From positions 30,355 to 94,354 of the forward strand of contig QYZZ01000033.1 of NCBI GenBank assembly GCA_003838145.1: DNA of 64,000 nucleotides. The letters run 5' to 3'. Both the position numbers and the translations under genes were made by a program. Of this stretch, positions 21,260 through 33,709 are shown one piece after another; position 1 is the stretch's first letter, and each line of letters opens with the position of its first letter. The notes beneath the pieces were generated by a model. It worked only from the letters and a program-made list of their open reading frames with translations, was not told the DNA's origin and did no database searches. The stretch is from Tindallia sp. MSAO_Bac2. GTDB taxonomy: Bacteria > Bacillota > Clostridia > Peptostreptococcales > Tindalliaceae.

Positions 21260-21844
21260 CTATTTAATTCCGTTCCAGAAAAATTCCCAGGATGCTTCCG
21301 CATGCTTTTCCGAAAGCTCCAGTTGTCCGCTGATTAGCTGCAAAACATATCCTGTCACAAATCGGTGAAATGCTTCCAAAATATCTTTTATATCAGATTT
21401 TGGCATTTTCTTTTTCTGGCTTCCTGCAACAAATTCACTTATTTTTTCTGCATACTGCTTGCGCCACGTCATGTGCATTTCCTGAATTCTCTCCCTCATA
21501 GAGGCCACCGGAAAAAGGACATTTCTCAGTAAAAAAGTGTATTCTTCCTTCTGATTTCGATAATAATCCAGCAATGCTTTATAAATATATTGCAGACGTT
21601 CTTCAGCAATCTGGCTGGGGCAGCTTTCTATAGCTTCATCAATAACTTGCTGGTGAAGCGCTTCCGACTCTTTGATCATTTGCATGTACAGGAGTTCTTT
21701 GGAATCGAAATAGTAATAAAAGGATGGTGCGGTGATACCAATTTCGTTACAGATGTCGCGGATAGTCGTAGCTTCATATCCTTTTTCATTGAAGAGTCTC
21801 ATAGAGATTCTCTTAATTCTCTCTGCTGATTCGTGTTCTCTCAC
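21260..21844 (-). CDS. TetR/AcrR family transcriptional regulator
   Basis: N-terminal HTH LFNEKGYEATTIRDICNEIGITAPSFYYYFDSKELLY. Confidence 0.93.
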   Translation of the reverse strand: MREHESAERIKRISMRLFNEKGYEATTIRDICNEIGITAPSFYYYFDSKELLYMQMIKESEALHQQVIDEAIESCPSQIAEERLQYIYKALLDYYRNQKEEYTFLLRNVLFPVASMRERIQEMHMTWRKQYAEKISEFVAGSQKKKMPKSDIKDILEAFHRFVTGYVLQLISGQLELSEKHAEASWEFFWNGIK

Positions 21845-21947
21845 GTTTTACACCTCTTTCTACCTATCGTTAGTTGATTCCATTGTATACGTTATAATGA
21901 AAGAAATCAAGTAATTTTCATTCAAATTGACCGATATAAATTCATTT

Positions 21948-23486
21948 CTACTCCCACTCCACTGTTGCCGGCGGCTTCGAGGTTATATCGTATACAATTC
22001 GGTTAACATGATCCACCTCATTAACAATGCGGTTTGAGATTATTTCCAGCACATCATGAGGTATCCTTGCCCAGTCAGCTGTCATGGCATCGGAACTGGT
22101 GATGGCCCGGACGGCTACAGTATGGGCATAAGTACGCTCATCACCCATAACGCCAACAGTCTGTACATCAGGAAGAACAGCGAAATATTGCCAGATACTG
22201 CGGTCCATTCCGGCTTTTTTGATTTCTTCTCTGACAATGGCATCGGCTTCACGGACAATTTCCAGTTTCTCTGCAGTGATCTCTCCCAGCACACGAACAG
22301 CTAAACCCGGTCCGGGGAATGGCTGTCGCCATACTATTTCGTCCGGCAGACCCAGGGCTGTTCCAACAGCTCTCACTTCGTCTTTAAACAGATATTTAAA
22401 AGGTTCAATCAGTTGGAATGTCATATCTTCCGGCAAGCCACCCACATTGTGATGGCTTTTTATAACAGAAGCTGTTTCCGTTCCGCTTTCAATAATATCC
22501 GGATACAACGTCCCCTGCACCAGAAAATCCATTTGTCCCAATTTTCCAGCCTCTTCTTCAAAAAGGCGGATAAAGGATTCTCCAATAAATTTACGTTTCA
22601 TTTCCGGATCCGTAACACCTGACAACCCTTTCAGAAAACGTTCCTGACCGTTTACTCGAATGAAGTTCATCTTAAACTGCTTTCGGAAAAGATTTTCAAC
22701 CTGCTCCGGTTCATCCTTTCGCAGGAGTCCATGATCCACGAAAACGCAGGTCAGCTGATCACCCACAGCCTGATGAACCAATACCGCCGCAACAGAAGAA
22801 TCCACTCCGCCGGAAAGAGCACATAGTACTTTCTTGTCCCCGACCTGCCGTCGGATTTCTTCAATGGTTTCTTCAATAAAATTACCGGTGGTCCATTGAC
22901 CTTCACAGCCGCAACCCTCATAGAGGAAGTTACGAAGGATTTCCGTGCCCAGCTCCGTGTGTTCCACTTCCGGATGAAACTGAAGCGCATAACATTTTTT
23001 CGCTGTGTTTTCCATAGCTGCCACCGGACAGTCTTTTGTGGAAGCCGTTACACGAAAACCTTCCGGTTCCTGTTGAATCGAATCCGTATGACTCATCCAG
23101 CATACCAGTTCACTGCCAATGTTAGAAAACAGAATCGAATCATTTTCCAGTGACAATTTTGTCTTCCCATACTCACGTTTATCCGCTCTGGCCACAGCAC
23201 CGCCAAAATGTGCTGCCATCAGCTGACCTCCATAGCAAATTCCCAGTATCGGAATGTCCAGATCGAAAAGACCCGGGTCACATTTCGGCGCATTCTCCTG
23301 ATAAACACTGGCCGGTCCACCCGTCAGAATGATGCCCGTTGGTTGTTTTTTCCTGACTTCTTCCACACTGATGCGATATGGCACCACTTCACAATATACC
23401 TGGCATTCTCTTACCCGGCGGGCAATCAGCTGATTATACTGGCCGCCAAAATCAAGTATGAGAATATTTTCTTTCGCTAGCTCCAT
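21948..23486 (-). CDS. guaA: GMP synthase (glutamine-hydrolysing)
   Basis: [43 protein letters not shown]-terminal [10 protein letters not shown]. Start MELAKEN with GGGAG; track starts at 23510. Confidence 0.97.
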   Translation of the reverse strand: MELAKENILILDFGGQYNQLIARRVRECQVYCEVVPYRISVEEVRKKQPTGIILTGGPASVYQENAPKCDPGLFDLDIPILGICYGGQLMAAHFGGAVARADKREYGKTKLSLENDSILFSNIGSELVCWMSHTDSIQQEPEGFRVTASTKDCPVAAMENTAKKCYALQFHPEVEHTELGTEILRNFLYEGCGCEGQWTTGNFIEETIEEIRRQVGDKKVLCALSGGVDSSVAAVLVHQAVGDQLTCVFVDHGLLRKDEPEQVENLFRKQFKMNFIRVNGQERFLKGLSGVTDPEMKRKFIGESFIRLFEEEAGKLGQMDFLVQGTLYPDIIESGTETASVIKSHHNVGGLPEDMTFQLIEPFKYLFKDEVRAVGTALGLPDEIVWRQPFPGPGLAVRVLGEITAEKLEIVREADAIVREEIKKAGMDRSIWQYFAVLPDVQTVGVMGDERTYAHTVAVRAITSSDAMTADWARIPHDVLEIISNRIVNEVDHVNRIVYDITSKPPATVEWE

Positions 23487-23509
23487 TTTCCGACTCCCTT
23501 TCATTCCCA

Positions 23510-25077
<1,568 letters not shown>

Positions 25078-25078
25078 A

Positions 25079-25483
25079 TTAGGTTTGTCTCTCTTTTTTT
25101 TCTTCAGTTTTCTTCATAAACGATTCTTTGTTGACAATAAATCGTTCATGAATTCCTTCACCGATTCGTTCTTCATCATCATAGGCTGCCACTTCAAAAA
25201 CAAGGCGCTTCCCTTTTGTTTCAACCAGCCTGGCCTCCGCATAAACACGCATGCCCTTTGGGGTTGCCGCCATATGCCGCACATCCAGCCGGGTTCCAAC
25301 AGTACTCCACCCTGCAGGCAAGTGAGCATCAACAGCCGTCAAAGCAGCATTTTCCATCAGACCAATCATAGCTGGTGTGGCGAATACCTCAATTCCACCA
25401 CTGCCGTAAGCTACAGCTGTTTTATCCTCAGCCACAGTCACCGCCGCTCTTCCAATCAAACCTTGTTCCAGATTAAATTCCAT
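25079..25483 (-). CDS. Hotdog-fold thioesterase, FlK-like
   Basis: FATPAMIGLMENAALTAVDAHLPAGWSTVGTRLDVRHMAATP matches FlK Thr/Glu/His pattern. Confidence 0.82.
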   Translation of the reverse strand: MEFNLEQGLIGRAAVTVAEDKTAVAYGSGGIEVFATPAMIGLMENAALTAVDAHLPAGWSTVGTRLDVRHMAATPKGMRVYAEARLVETKGKRLVFEVAAYDDEERIGEGIHERFIVNKESFMKKTEEKKERQT

Positions 25484-25517
25484 GCCTCACCCTCCATTCT
25501 TCGGTTTTGTTGTTCCG

Positions 25518-25715
25518 TTATTTTATAAACCAGTAGACATAGCCACAGTAATCACACACGTAATTTTGAGCCGGTTTATTGGCCCAGTCAAAGCCAAGAA
25601 AAGTTGCACCAGCTGTGTTCATTAGTGTTTCCCTTTCCCAGAATTCTTCTCTTTCACAAACAGGGCAAATCAATTGATTTCCCCTGATCTCTATTTTGCT
25701 CGCTTTTCTTTTCAT
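25518..25715 (-). CDS. Small zinc-ribbon-like protein
   Basis: 65 aa with CPVC ... CDYCG; overlaps the next CDS by 4 bp. Confidence 0.7.
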   Translation of the reverse strand: MKRKASKIEIRGNQLICPVCEREEFWERETLMNTAGATFLGFDWANKPAQNYVCDYCGYVYWFIK

Positions 25716-26830
25716 TCAGACCACCACCTTCGATTCGCCATCATGCTGTTCATTTCCTGCAGGCGGTCAATAATGGGCAGTTTTTGTGTGCATAGTGACT
25801 CACAGATACCACAGGCCGTACAGTCACCGGGCAGCAAGTCTTTTTCTTTCAAGTCCTTTTTGTCCCGGTACCACTGCAACTGCTGAAACATTTCTTCTTC
25901 ACCCATTAAAAGATAAAGGTTGTAGGCTTCCATATAATAATTCATCTTTATTTTTAAGGGGCATTTACGGCAATATTGACAGTTGGTACAAAGTTGATCC
26001 ATAAATGAGGTTACTTTCCCCCTGATTTCTTCAACTTTTGCATCCGATACCTGGAGGGGCCGGTCAATCACCTTAATGTTTTCATCCACTTCCTCCAGAC
26101 TGCCCATCCCTGCCAGGGCTACGGTTATTCCTTCCTGTGCAGCATTAAAGCGAAGGGCTGCCTGGGGAACGGTTTCATCCCAGTGCTCACGGATAAAGTC
26201 AAAGTAATCCTGATGCCTGGGGATCAGGCCACCGCCCAGAGGGTTCATCGTTACAACACCGATCTGGTGTCTGCGGGCTGCGTCCACTCCCTGCTGCCTA
26301 AAGGGATGGTTAATTACATTATAACCCAGCAAAACACCTTCAAAAACATCGTCCTTTATAATGGCTTCAATGTCTTCCCCTTTGCAATGGGTCGAAAAGC
26401 AAAGATGTTCGATGAGTCCTTCTTCCTTTGCCTTCAGCGCTCCTTCGTAGGGTCCTCCGGGAACCATTATGCGCTGATATTGGTCCAAGTCCATAATGCA
26501 CCACATATGATAAAAGTTTATTTTCTCCAGATTCATTCGCTTAAGAGAGGTTTCAATTCGATGCCGCACATCAGCGGCTGTTTCATCACTGTTAATACTG
26601 CTTTTTGTGGAAACATAAAAGGGTGCCGGCATTTTCTGAAAGGCCTTACCAAAAATATCTTCGCTTCTATCGTCATTATAGAAAGGAGCCGTATCAAAAT
26701 AGTTGATGCCATTGCTGCTGGCATACCTCACCACTTCAGCGCCATAATCGTCGTCCTCGCCGAAACGCATTCCTCCCATACCGATGACAGAAACATGCTT
26801 TCCAGTTTTTCCATAAGGTCTGTAAATCAA
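25712..26830 (-). CDS. Aldo/keto reductase with C-terminal 4Fe-4S motifs
   Basis: YRPYGKTGKHVSVIGMGGMRFG; CTNCQYCRKCP and CTACGICESLC clusters. Confidence 0.92.
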   Translation of the reverse strand: MIYRPYGKTGKHVSVIGMGGMRFGEDDDYGAEVVRYASSNGINYFDTAPFYNDDRSEDIFGKAFQKMPAPFYVSTKSSINSDETAADVRHRIETSLKRMNLEKINFYHMWCIMDLDQYQRIMVPGGPYEGALKAKEEGLIEHLCFSTHCKGEDIEAIIKDDVFEGVLLGYNVINHPFRQQGVDAARRHQIGVVTMNPLGGGLIPRHQDYFDFIREHWDETVPQAALRFNAAQEGITVALAGMGSLEEVDENIKVIDRPLQVSDAKVEEIRGKVTSFMDQLCTNCQYCRKCPLKIKMNYYMEAYNLYLLMGEEEMFQQLQWYRDKKDLKEKDLLPGDCTACGICESLCTQKLPIIDRLQEMNSMMANRRWWSE

Positions 26831-26941
26831 TTATCTCACCTCGGGCCTGCTGAATTTTATGGATTGTAAAATTTGTTCATAATATACCAATTATACTGTA
26901 TTTCATTCTTTACGTCCACACCGATATTTAAGCAAAATAAT

Positions 26942-26980
26942 AACCGGACCTCTCAATTACCGCTTAAGAAAGGTCCGGTT
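26942..26980 (-). terminator. Terminator hairpin of the candidate ncRNA
   Basis: AACCGGACCT-N19-AGGTCCGGTT followed by ATTATTTT on the minus strand. Confidence 0.7.
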
Positions 26981-27126
26981 ATACAAAATAGAATCCTCTT
27001 ACTTCAGACAGACTATGCAGTTCTTTCACTCCTTCGGTACTTACTTGCATTGCATTCCTTCTTTCGCTGGTCTAATTGTCGTAACATCAACGACAACTGT
27101 TCCTTCGATGTGAGAAACAAACCATT

Positions 27127-27249
27127 TTTACTTCTTTACTTCTTTACTTCTTTACTTCTTTACTTCTTTACTTCTTTACTTCTTTACTTCTTTACTTCTT
27201 TACTTCTTTACTTCTTTACTTCTTTACTTCTTTACTTCTTTACTTCTTT
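27127..27249. repeat. Octanucleotide tandem repeat, unit TTACTTCT (minus AGAAGTAA), about 15 copies
   Basis: Direct reading: 123 bp of uninterrupted 8-bp periodicity. Confidence 0.99.
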
Positions 27250-27429
27250 TAAAGCTATATTTCAGGTGTTGCTGTACTACTGGTACTGCCTTTCTGCTTT
27301 TGAAGCGGTCTTACTTTTTGGAAATCCTTCTCTTCCAAACTTTTCATTCACACTTCCAAACTCAGTTCCCTGCATAATCTTTGCGTCTTACAGAGGATTC
27401 AAGGAAGGAGTTTCTCTTCCTGTAACCAT

Positions 27430-27458
27430 ATTATAGCAAAAGTGTGAATATTATGCAA
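27430..27458 (-). promoter_or_regulatory. Sigma-A-type promoter of the candidate ncRNA
   Basis: TATAAT at 27435-27430 with extended TGC; TTGCAT at 27458-27453; 17-bp spacer. Confidence 0.65.
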
Positions 27459-27485
27459 GTTTATTTTGAAATTTTTTTCAAAAAA

Positions 27486-27523
27486 ATAACAGGCAGCCAC
27501 TTGTATGGCTGCCTGCCTGTATC
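27486..27523 (-). terminator. groEL terminator
   Basis: Minus strand CAGGCAGCCATACAAGTGGCTGCCTGTTATTTTTTT. Confidence 0.85.
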
Positions 27524-27537
27524 ACATTTACTGATTT

Positions 27538-29211
<1,674 letters not shown>

Positions 29212-29225
29212 TTAGTTTTCTATAA

Positions 29226-29510
29226 TTACTCTACAATTGCCAGTACTTCACTTTGACGAAGAATGGTTACTTCTTCTCCATCCAGCTTAACTTCAGTACC
29301 GGAATATTTGGAAAAGATTACTTTGTCGCCTTTTTTCAGCTCCATTTTAACTTCTTTACCGTCTACCATGCCGCCTGGTCCCACCGCCAGCACTTCTGCC
29401 ATTTGCGGTTGTTCCTTAGCAGTTCCCGGCAAAACAATCCCACTCTTTGTTTTTTCTTCTGCTTCCAACTTTTTGATTACTACTCGGTCACCCAATGGTT
29501 TGATTTCCAT
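29226..29510 (-). CDS. groES: Co-chaperonin GroES
   Basis: [33 protein letters not shown]. Confidence 0.98.
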   Translation of the reverse strand: MEIKPLGDRVVIKKLEAEEKTKSGIVLPGTAKEQPQMAEVLAVGPGGMVDGKEVKMELKKGDKVIFSKYSGTEVKLDGEEVTILRQSEVLAIVE

Positions 29511-29564
29511 ACCTTATACTTCCTCCTTTTCCTATCTTAATAATATTATTAGCTTTTCATTTTG

Positions 29565-29591
29565 TTAGCACTCACCTTAGTCGAGTGCTAA
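29565..29591 (-). promoter_or_regulatory. CIRCE operator (HrcA site)
   Basis: Exact TTAGCACTC-N9-GAGTGCTAA upstream of groES. Confidence 0.98.
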
Positions 29592-29763
29592 CACACTAAT
29601 ATCATATAGAAAAGCGAATGATGATGCAAGGTTATTTATGAGGAAATAGGTCGTTATTGTGGTTGTTTATTAAAATTGTGTTTTGTTTTCTTTGTTTTAC
29701 TTCTAATTACTCCTATTTTCATCTTTTTTCGTTATTCAGACGTGTAGCAAGAATTTTAGACAT

Positions 29764-29807
29764 AAAAAAACCTCTTATTCTGTACTGATTCCGTCAGATA
29801 AGAGGTT
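29764..29807 (-). terminator. Terminator downstream of the DUF554 gene
   Basis: AACCTCTTAT...ATAAGAGGTTTTTTTATG on minus strand. Confidence 0.85.
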
Positions 29808-29816
29808 CCGGATATA

Positions 29817-30533
29817 TTACATAAAAGCTTGAAGCACTCGGGCCACTTGCTGTACTAAGGGTTCAACAACGGGATAAAAAGCCGGTAAAAATACTGCAGG
29901 CAACAGATTACCCACCGGTACCTTCTTAATTTCAAGGATGTTCATAGAAATCCCCACAATCAATAGACCTCCAATAGCGGACATTTCCAGAACCACCGCC
30001 TCCGTCAACAGCATTGCCAGACTTCCCGCCGCCATAGCAATCAGGCCCTGATATACAAAAACTGTAAAGGCAGATAGCAGCACTCCAACACCCAGAGTGG
30101 AGGCAAAAATGACAGAAGAAACCCCATCCAGTAAAGATTTTGCGTATAGTGTCTGATGATTCCCTGTCAGGCCACTTTCCAAAGCCCCAACAATAGCCAT
30201 AGCACCAACGCAGTAAATAAGACTGGTGGTAACAAATCCCTTGGCTACCAATCCTTCACCCTGTCCCATTCTACCTTCAAGCCATTTTCCGAGAGATGCC
30301 AGTTTTTCTTCTATTTCCAGAGCTTCACCAATAATCCCTCCCAGAACAATGGAAAAAATCATCAGCAGCACATTTTCCGTTTTCAGTGCGCCTGAAAGGC
30401 CTATAACAAAAACAGCCAGGCCCAATCCCTGCATCACAGTCTGTTTAAACCGGTCAGATATCCCTTTCCTCAGCAGTAGCCCCATGGTGCCTCCAATAAT
30501 AATGGCTATACTGTTTATAATCGTCCCCAGCAT
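29817..30533 (-). CDS. DUF554 family membrane protein
   Basis: MLGTIINSIAIIIGGTMGLLLRKGISDRFKQTVMQGLGLAVFVIGLSGAL. Confidence 0.88.
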   Translation of the reverse strand: MLGTIINSIAIIIGGTMGLLLRKGISDRFKQTVMQGLGLAVFVIGLSGALKTENVLLMIFSIVLGGIIGEALEIEEKLASLGKWLEGRMGQGEGLVAKGFVTTSLIYCVGAMAIVGALESGLTGNHQTLYAKSLLDGVSSVIFASTLGVGVLLSAFTVFVYQGLIAMAAGSLAMLLTEAVVLEMSAIGGLLIVGISMNILEIKKVPVGNLLPAVFLPAFYPVVEPLVQQVARVLQAFM

Positions 30534-30588
30534 CTATGTCTGTCCCCTTTCAGCAATGTCTTTTCGTAACGGTGAGGACAGCTTTTTT

Positions 30589-30627
30589 CCCCCTCACCCT
30601 GACCCTCTCCCGCCAGGGGAGAGGGGG
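30589..30627. repeat. Dispersed palindromic repeat, copy 1
   Basis: CCCCCTCACCCTGACCCTCTCCCGCCAGGGGAGAGGG; related copies near 54157 and 56020. Confidence 0.9.
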
Positions 30628-30647
30628 TTGTTGCCTTCCATCTGTCT

Positions 30648-31937
30648 TTAAAGTATTGGTTCATAAATATGAAATGCTTCGTGAATCAGGTTACCCGTCG
30701 TGACATCAAAATATACCATTGTCTGCTGCCCACTTTTCATAATACGAAAGCTATGGACCAGTTTTGGTTCATAGTGGGTATCAAAGGATCTTACCACACT
30801 AAGGCCATTATACGTCATGCTTCCCAGTTCGTCCCTCCATTGACGCATTATGTCCTGGCGGGAGTAAACAACCGGCGAGTCCGGAACTTCCGTACTGCAG
30901 TAACCATTTTGCAGCTGCAGCAGCCTGCCGTCGACAGCGGATATTTGTACCCGGTATGCATCACTGACAATTTCTATTTCCGAATTCATTGGCGCAAATA
31001 AAAAGGCATAAAACGGCTCTTCCGTTGCTCCGTTAATCGGTTGAAAAAAGACTTCCTTTTTCATATTGTTATTTTCATCAATATGGCGGAGCGCCTTTTT
31101 CAGGGCCTCCTCCATGGTCAGTTGCACTTCCCCCGGATTAGAGCTCAGCGCCTGATATTCCCGAATTCTGCCATTCTGAGCATCCACTTCAATTCGACTT
31201 TCAGATTCATCCTGCAGTACAACTCGCATAGAATAAGTATGGATCCCATTACGAATTCTGACCCTTTCCATTTCCGGCTCTATTTGCTTCGGATCCAAAA
31301 ATCCCATTTTTTCCCAGGCAATGGCTTCACTCTCATCAATACTCAAGTATTCCGGGTGTTCGTTGGGTATTGAACTGTGGCGGTATAACAGGGCAATCTC
31401 CTGAATTTGATCCGAAACCTGCCCTAAACCTCCATCTGAATTCTCAGGGTCGATTAGTTCATCCAAACGGCCCTCAATGTTATGATAAATCAGAAGAAAC
31501 CGCTCCATCTGGTCATGCATTTTCAGAAGCATTTCCCGGTCGTATTCGCTTAATTGCTTTTCCTGATTTTCATACTGCCGCCCCAGATGGTTTACAATAA
31601 CGTTCCGAAGGGTTTCCATTCCCGTTAACCCATCCTGCAGTCTTTTATTGGGCTGCTCTTCGGTTTCGTTAAGCATTACCCACTGCTGAAATACGGATGC
31701 CAGTTCCTCCAGGGACCACTGAAGGCGCATCAAAGCTTCCTGGGATTCAGTTTCCAGCAACAGGTTCATTTGTCTGATACTGTGCCTGGTATTTCGTTCA
31801 ATACCCTCAGACACCATTTGACGCACCGTATTCAGGTGCTGATCATGCTGTTGTATTTCACGATATAAAAATCCATTTACCAGCATACTGGCAAACAGTA
31901 CTACTGCAATTATTGCTGTTATTTTGTTTGGCTTCAA
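30648..31937 (-). CDS. YpeB-like/PepSY-containing membrane protein
   Basis: N-terminal TM, coiled N-domain, repeated PepSY-like segments (MEEALKKALRHI..., VDGRLLQLQNG..., VTTGNLIHE). Confidence 0.55.
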   Translation of the reverse strand: MKPNKITAIIAVVLFASMLVNGFLYREIQQHDQHLNTVRQMVSEGIERNTRHSIRQMNLLLETESQEALMRLQWSLEELASVFQQWVMLNETEEQPNKRLQDGLTGMETLRNVIVNHLGRQYENQEKQLSEYDREMLLKMHDQMERFLLIYHNIEGRLDELIDPENSDGGLGQVSDQIQEIALLYRHSSIPNEHPEYLSIDESEAIAWEKMGFLDPKQIEPEMERVRIRNGIHTYSMRVVLQDESESRIEVDAQNGRIREYQALSSNPGEVQLTMEEALKKALRHIDENNNMKKEVFFQPINGATEEPFYAFLFAPMNSEIEIVSDAYRVQISAVDGRLLQLQNGYCSTEVPDSPVVYSRQDIMRQWRDELGSMTYNGLSVVRSFDTHYEPKLVHSFRIMKSGQQTMVYFDVTTGNLIHEAFHIYEPIL

Positions 31938-32129
31938 GTGATTTTCCCTCCTTTTTTAAGCCTGCATTTTTATTATATGAGAATTTGCCGCAACTGACAA
32001 CTTTATTTCTTTTTCAGCTACTATAACAGTCCAAATAGTCCATTTGCGCCCTTATGATATAATGTATTAAAAGATTTTTGACGAAGCAACAATTCCAATC
32101 TAACATTATTATTTAAGGAGGTTCTTTTG

Positions 32130-33497
32130 ATGGATCTGATCATCAGGAACGGAACAATTGTAACTGCCAAAGACACTTATGAAGCTGATGTGGGTGTTAA
32201 GGATGGCAAAGTGGTTCTTATTGGCAAAGAACTGAACCATCCGGATGCCAGGGTTGTCGATGCCACCAACCACCTGGTTTTGCCGGGTGCTATTGATGCC
32301 AACACCCATCTGGGTATGCCGCTGAACAACATTCAGTCCGCTGACGACTATGAGTCCGGTACCCGGGCAGCTGCCTGCGGTGGCACCACCACTATATTTG
32401 ACTATGTGATCCAGCGGCCCGGCGAAAAAATCATGGACACCGTTCGCAAAAGGAAGGATCTTTGTGAAAAGGAAGCCTGCATTGATTATTCCTTCCATGC
32501 AACGCTGACAGACGTCACACCTGAAATTCTGAAAGAATTTGAAGAAGCCGTGGATTTCGGCATCAATCAGTTTAAGGTTTTCATGATTTACAGCAAGGAA
32601 AACATGATGACCGATGACGGAACCCTGGTAAAAGCCATGATCCGTGCCAAGGAGCTGGGAGCGCGCATGGCGGTTCATGCCGAAAATCCGTATATTATTA
32701 ATATGCATACCGAGGCATTTCTTGCAGAAGGCAAAGGCCATCCCTGGTATCATTACCAAAGCCGGCAGGAATACGTGGAAACGGAAGCTGTTAAACGGGC
32801 GGTATATTGGGCCACATCCTTCAACACTCCACTCTACGTTACCCACCTGGCCTGCAAGGAAGGTCTTGACGAAATATCAAGAGCCCGTAACGAAGGCTAT
32901 GATATTCTGGCAGAAACCTGCCCTCATTACCTGTATTTCACCAACGAAGTCTATAAATACGAAGGTGCTCAGAACTATGTATGCTCACCACCCATTAAGG
33001 CTCCGGAAAGTCAGGACGCTTTATGGGACGGAATTAAGCGGGGAGACGTATCCATTGTATCCACAGATCACTGTCCTTTCCAGTCTCATGAAAAAGAAGC
33101 AGGCCTGGAGAATTATACCAAAATCCCCAATGGTGTCATGGGTATTGAAAATATGTATCCTTACATGTTAAGTGAAGCCAACAAAGGCCGCCTGTCCTTC
33201 AACAAAGTGGTTGAGGTCTGCTCCAGTAACCCGGCCCAGCTCTTTGGGTGTTCACCGCAAAAGGGAACCATAGCCATCGGCAGCGATGCGGATCTGGTTA
33301 TATACGACCCGGAAAAAACCTTTGTTGTCCGACAGGAAAATATGCATTCCAATGTGGATCACACAATCTGGGATGGTGTGGAATTCTCCGGGTACCCGGT
33401 TAAAACCTTTTCACGCGGTAAGCTGGTTTATGACAACGAAACATTCCTGGGCGAAAAAGGCTGGGGCCGATTCATTAAGCGTAATGCCCTGGGTTAA
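32130..33497 (+). CDS. Dihydropyrimidinase/D-hydantoinase family protein
   Basis: IKDGKV, CGGTTTIFDYVIQ, NQFKVFMIY, HAENPYI, YVTHLA, STDHCPF. ATG 32130 follows AAGGAGG (track TTG 32127). Confidence 0.92.
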   Translation: MDLIIRNGTIVTAKDTYEADVGVKDGKVVLIGKELNHPDARVVDATNHLVLPGAIDANTHLGMPLNNIQSADDYESGTRAAACGGTTTIFDYVIQRPGEKIMDTVRKRKDLCEKEACIDYSFHATLTDVTPEILKEFEEAVDFGINQFKVFMIYSKENMMTDDGTLVKAMIRAKELGARMAVHAENPYIINMHTEAFLAEGKGHPWYHYQSRQEYVETEAVKRAVYWATSFNTPLYVTHLACKEGLDEISRARNEGYDILAETCPHYLYFTNEVYKYEGAQNYVCSPPIKAPESQDALWDGIKRGDVSIVSTDHCPFQSHEKEAGLENYTKIPNGVMGIENMYPYMLSEANKGRLSFNKVVEVCSSNPAQLFGCSPQKGTIAIGSDADLVIYDPEKTFVVRQENMHSNVDHTIWDGVEFSGYPVKTFSRGKLVYDNETFLGEKGWGRFIKRNALG

Positions 33498-33524
33498 ATA
33501 ACATTGATCATTCGGGGGTAAGCC

Positions 33525-33707
33525 ATGAAACGAATCAATTGCCTGAACTGTCGATATTTTAAAATCACCTGGAACCCAAAGCACCCCAGAGCCTGCACCT
33601 TTTTTGGCTTTAAAACTGCTAAAATGCCGTCTCAGCTTGTTTTTGAATCAACAGGTGAACCCTGCCAGCAGTTTACCCCTCGAAAAAAAGTGCAGTCAGG
33701 GCCATAA
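33525..33707 (+). CDS. Small Cys-containing conserved hypothetical protein
   Basis: 60 aa with CLNCRYF...ACTFFGFK...PCQQF pattern and RBS (GGGGGTAAGCC). Confidence 0.6.
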   Translation: MKRINCLNCRYFKITWNPKHPRACTFFGFKTAKMPSQLVFESTGEPCQQFTPRKKVQSGP

Positions 33708-33709
33708 AC

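Larger units (their letters stand above)
26942..27427 (-). ncRNA. Candidate structured non-coding RNA, unassigned family
   Basis: Minus-strand promoter (TTGCAT-17-TGCTATAAT region), terminator AACCGGACCT...AGGTCCGGTTATTATTTT, nested long-range helices 27392-27400/26991-26999 (9 bp) and 27370-27376/27014-27020 (7 bp), local hairpins, no plausible minus-strand ORF. Confidence 0.6.

Noticed and set aside
27127-27249. Possible CRISPR array
   Set aside because: Pure 8-bp tandem repeat without spacers; no cas genes in the window.
26873-27436. 187-aa plus-strand ORF with (LLLYFFTS)n repeats
   Set aside because: Open only because the 8-bp repeat has no plus-strand stops; no recognisable domain, and promoter, terminator and complementarity signals favour a minus-strand RNA.
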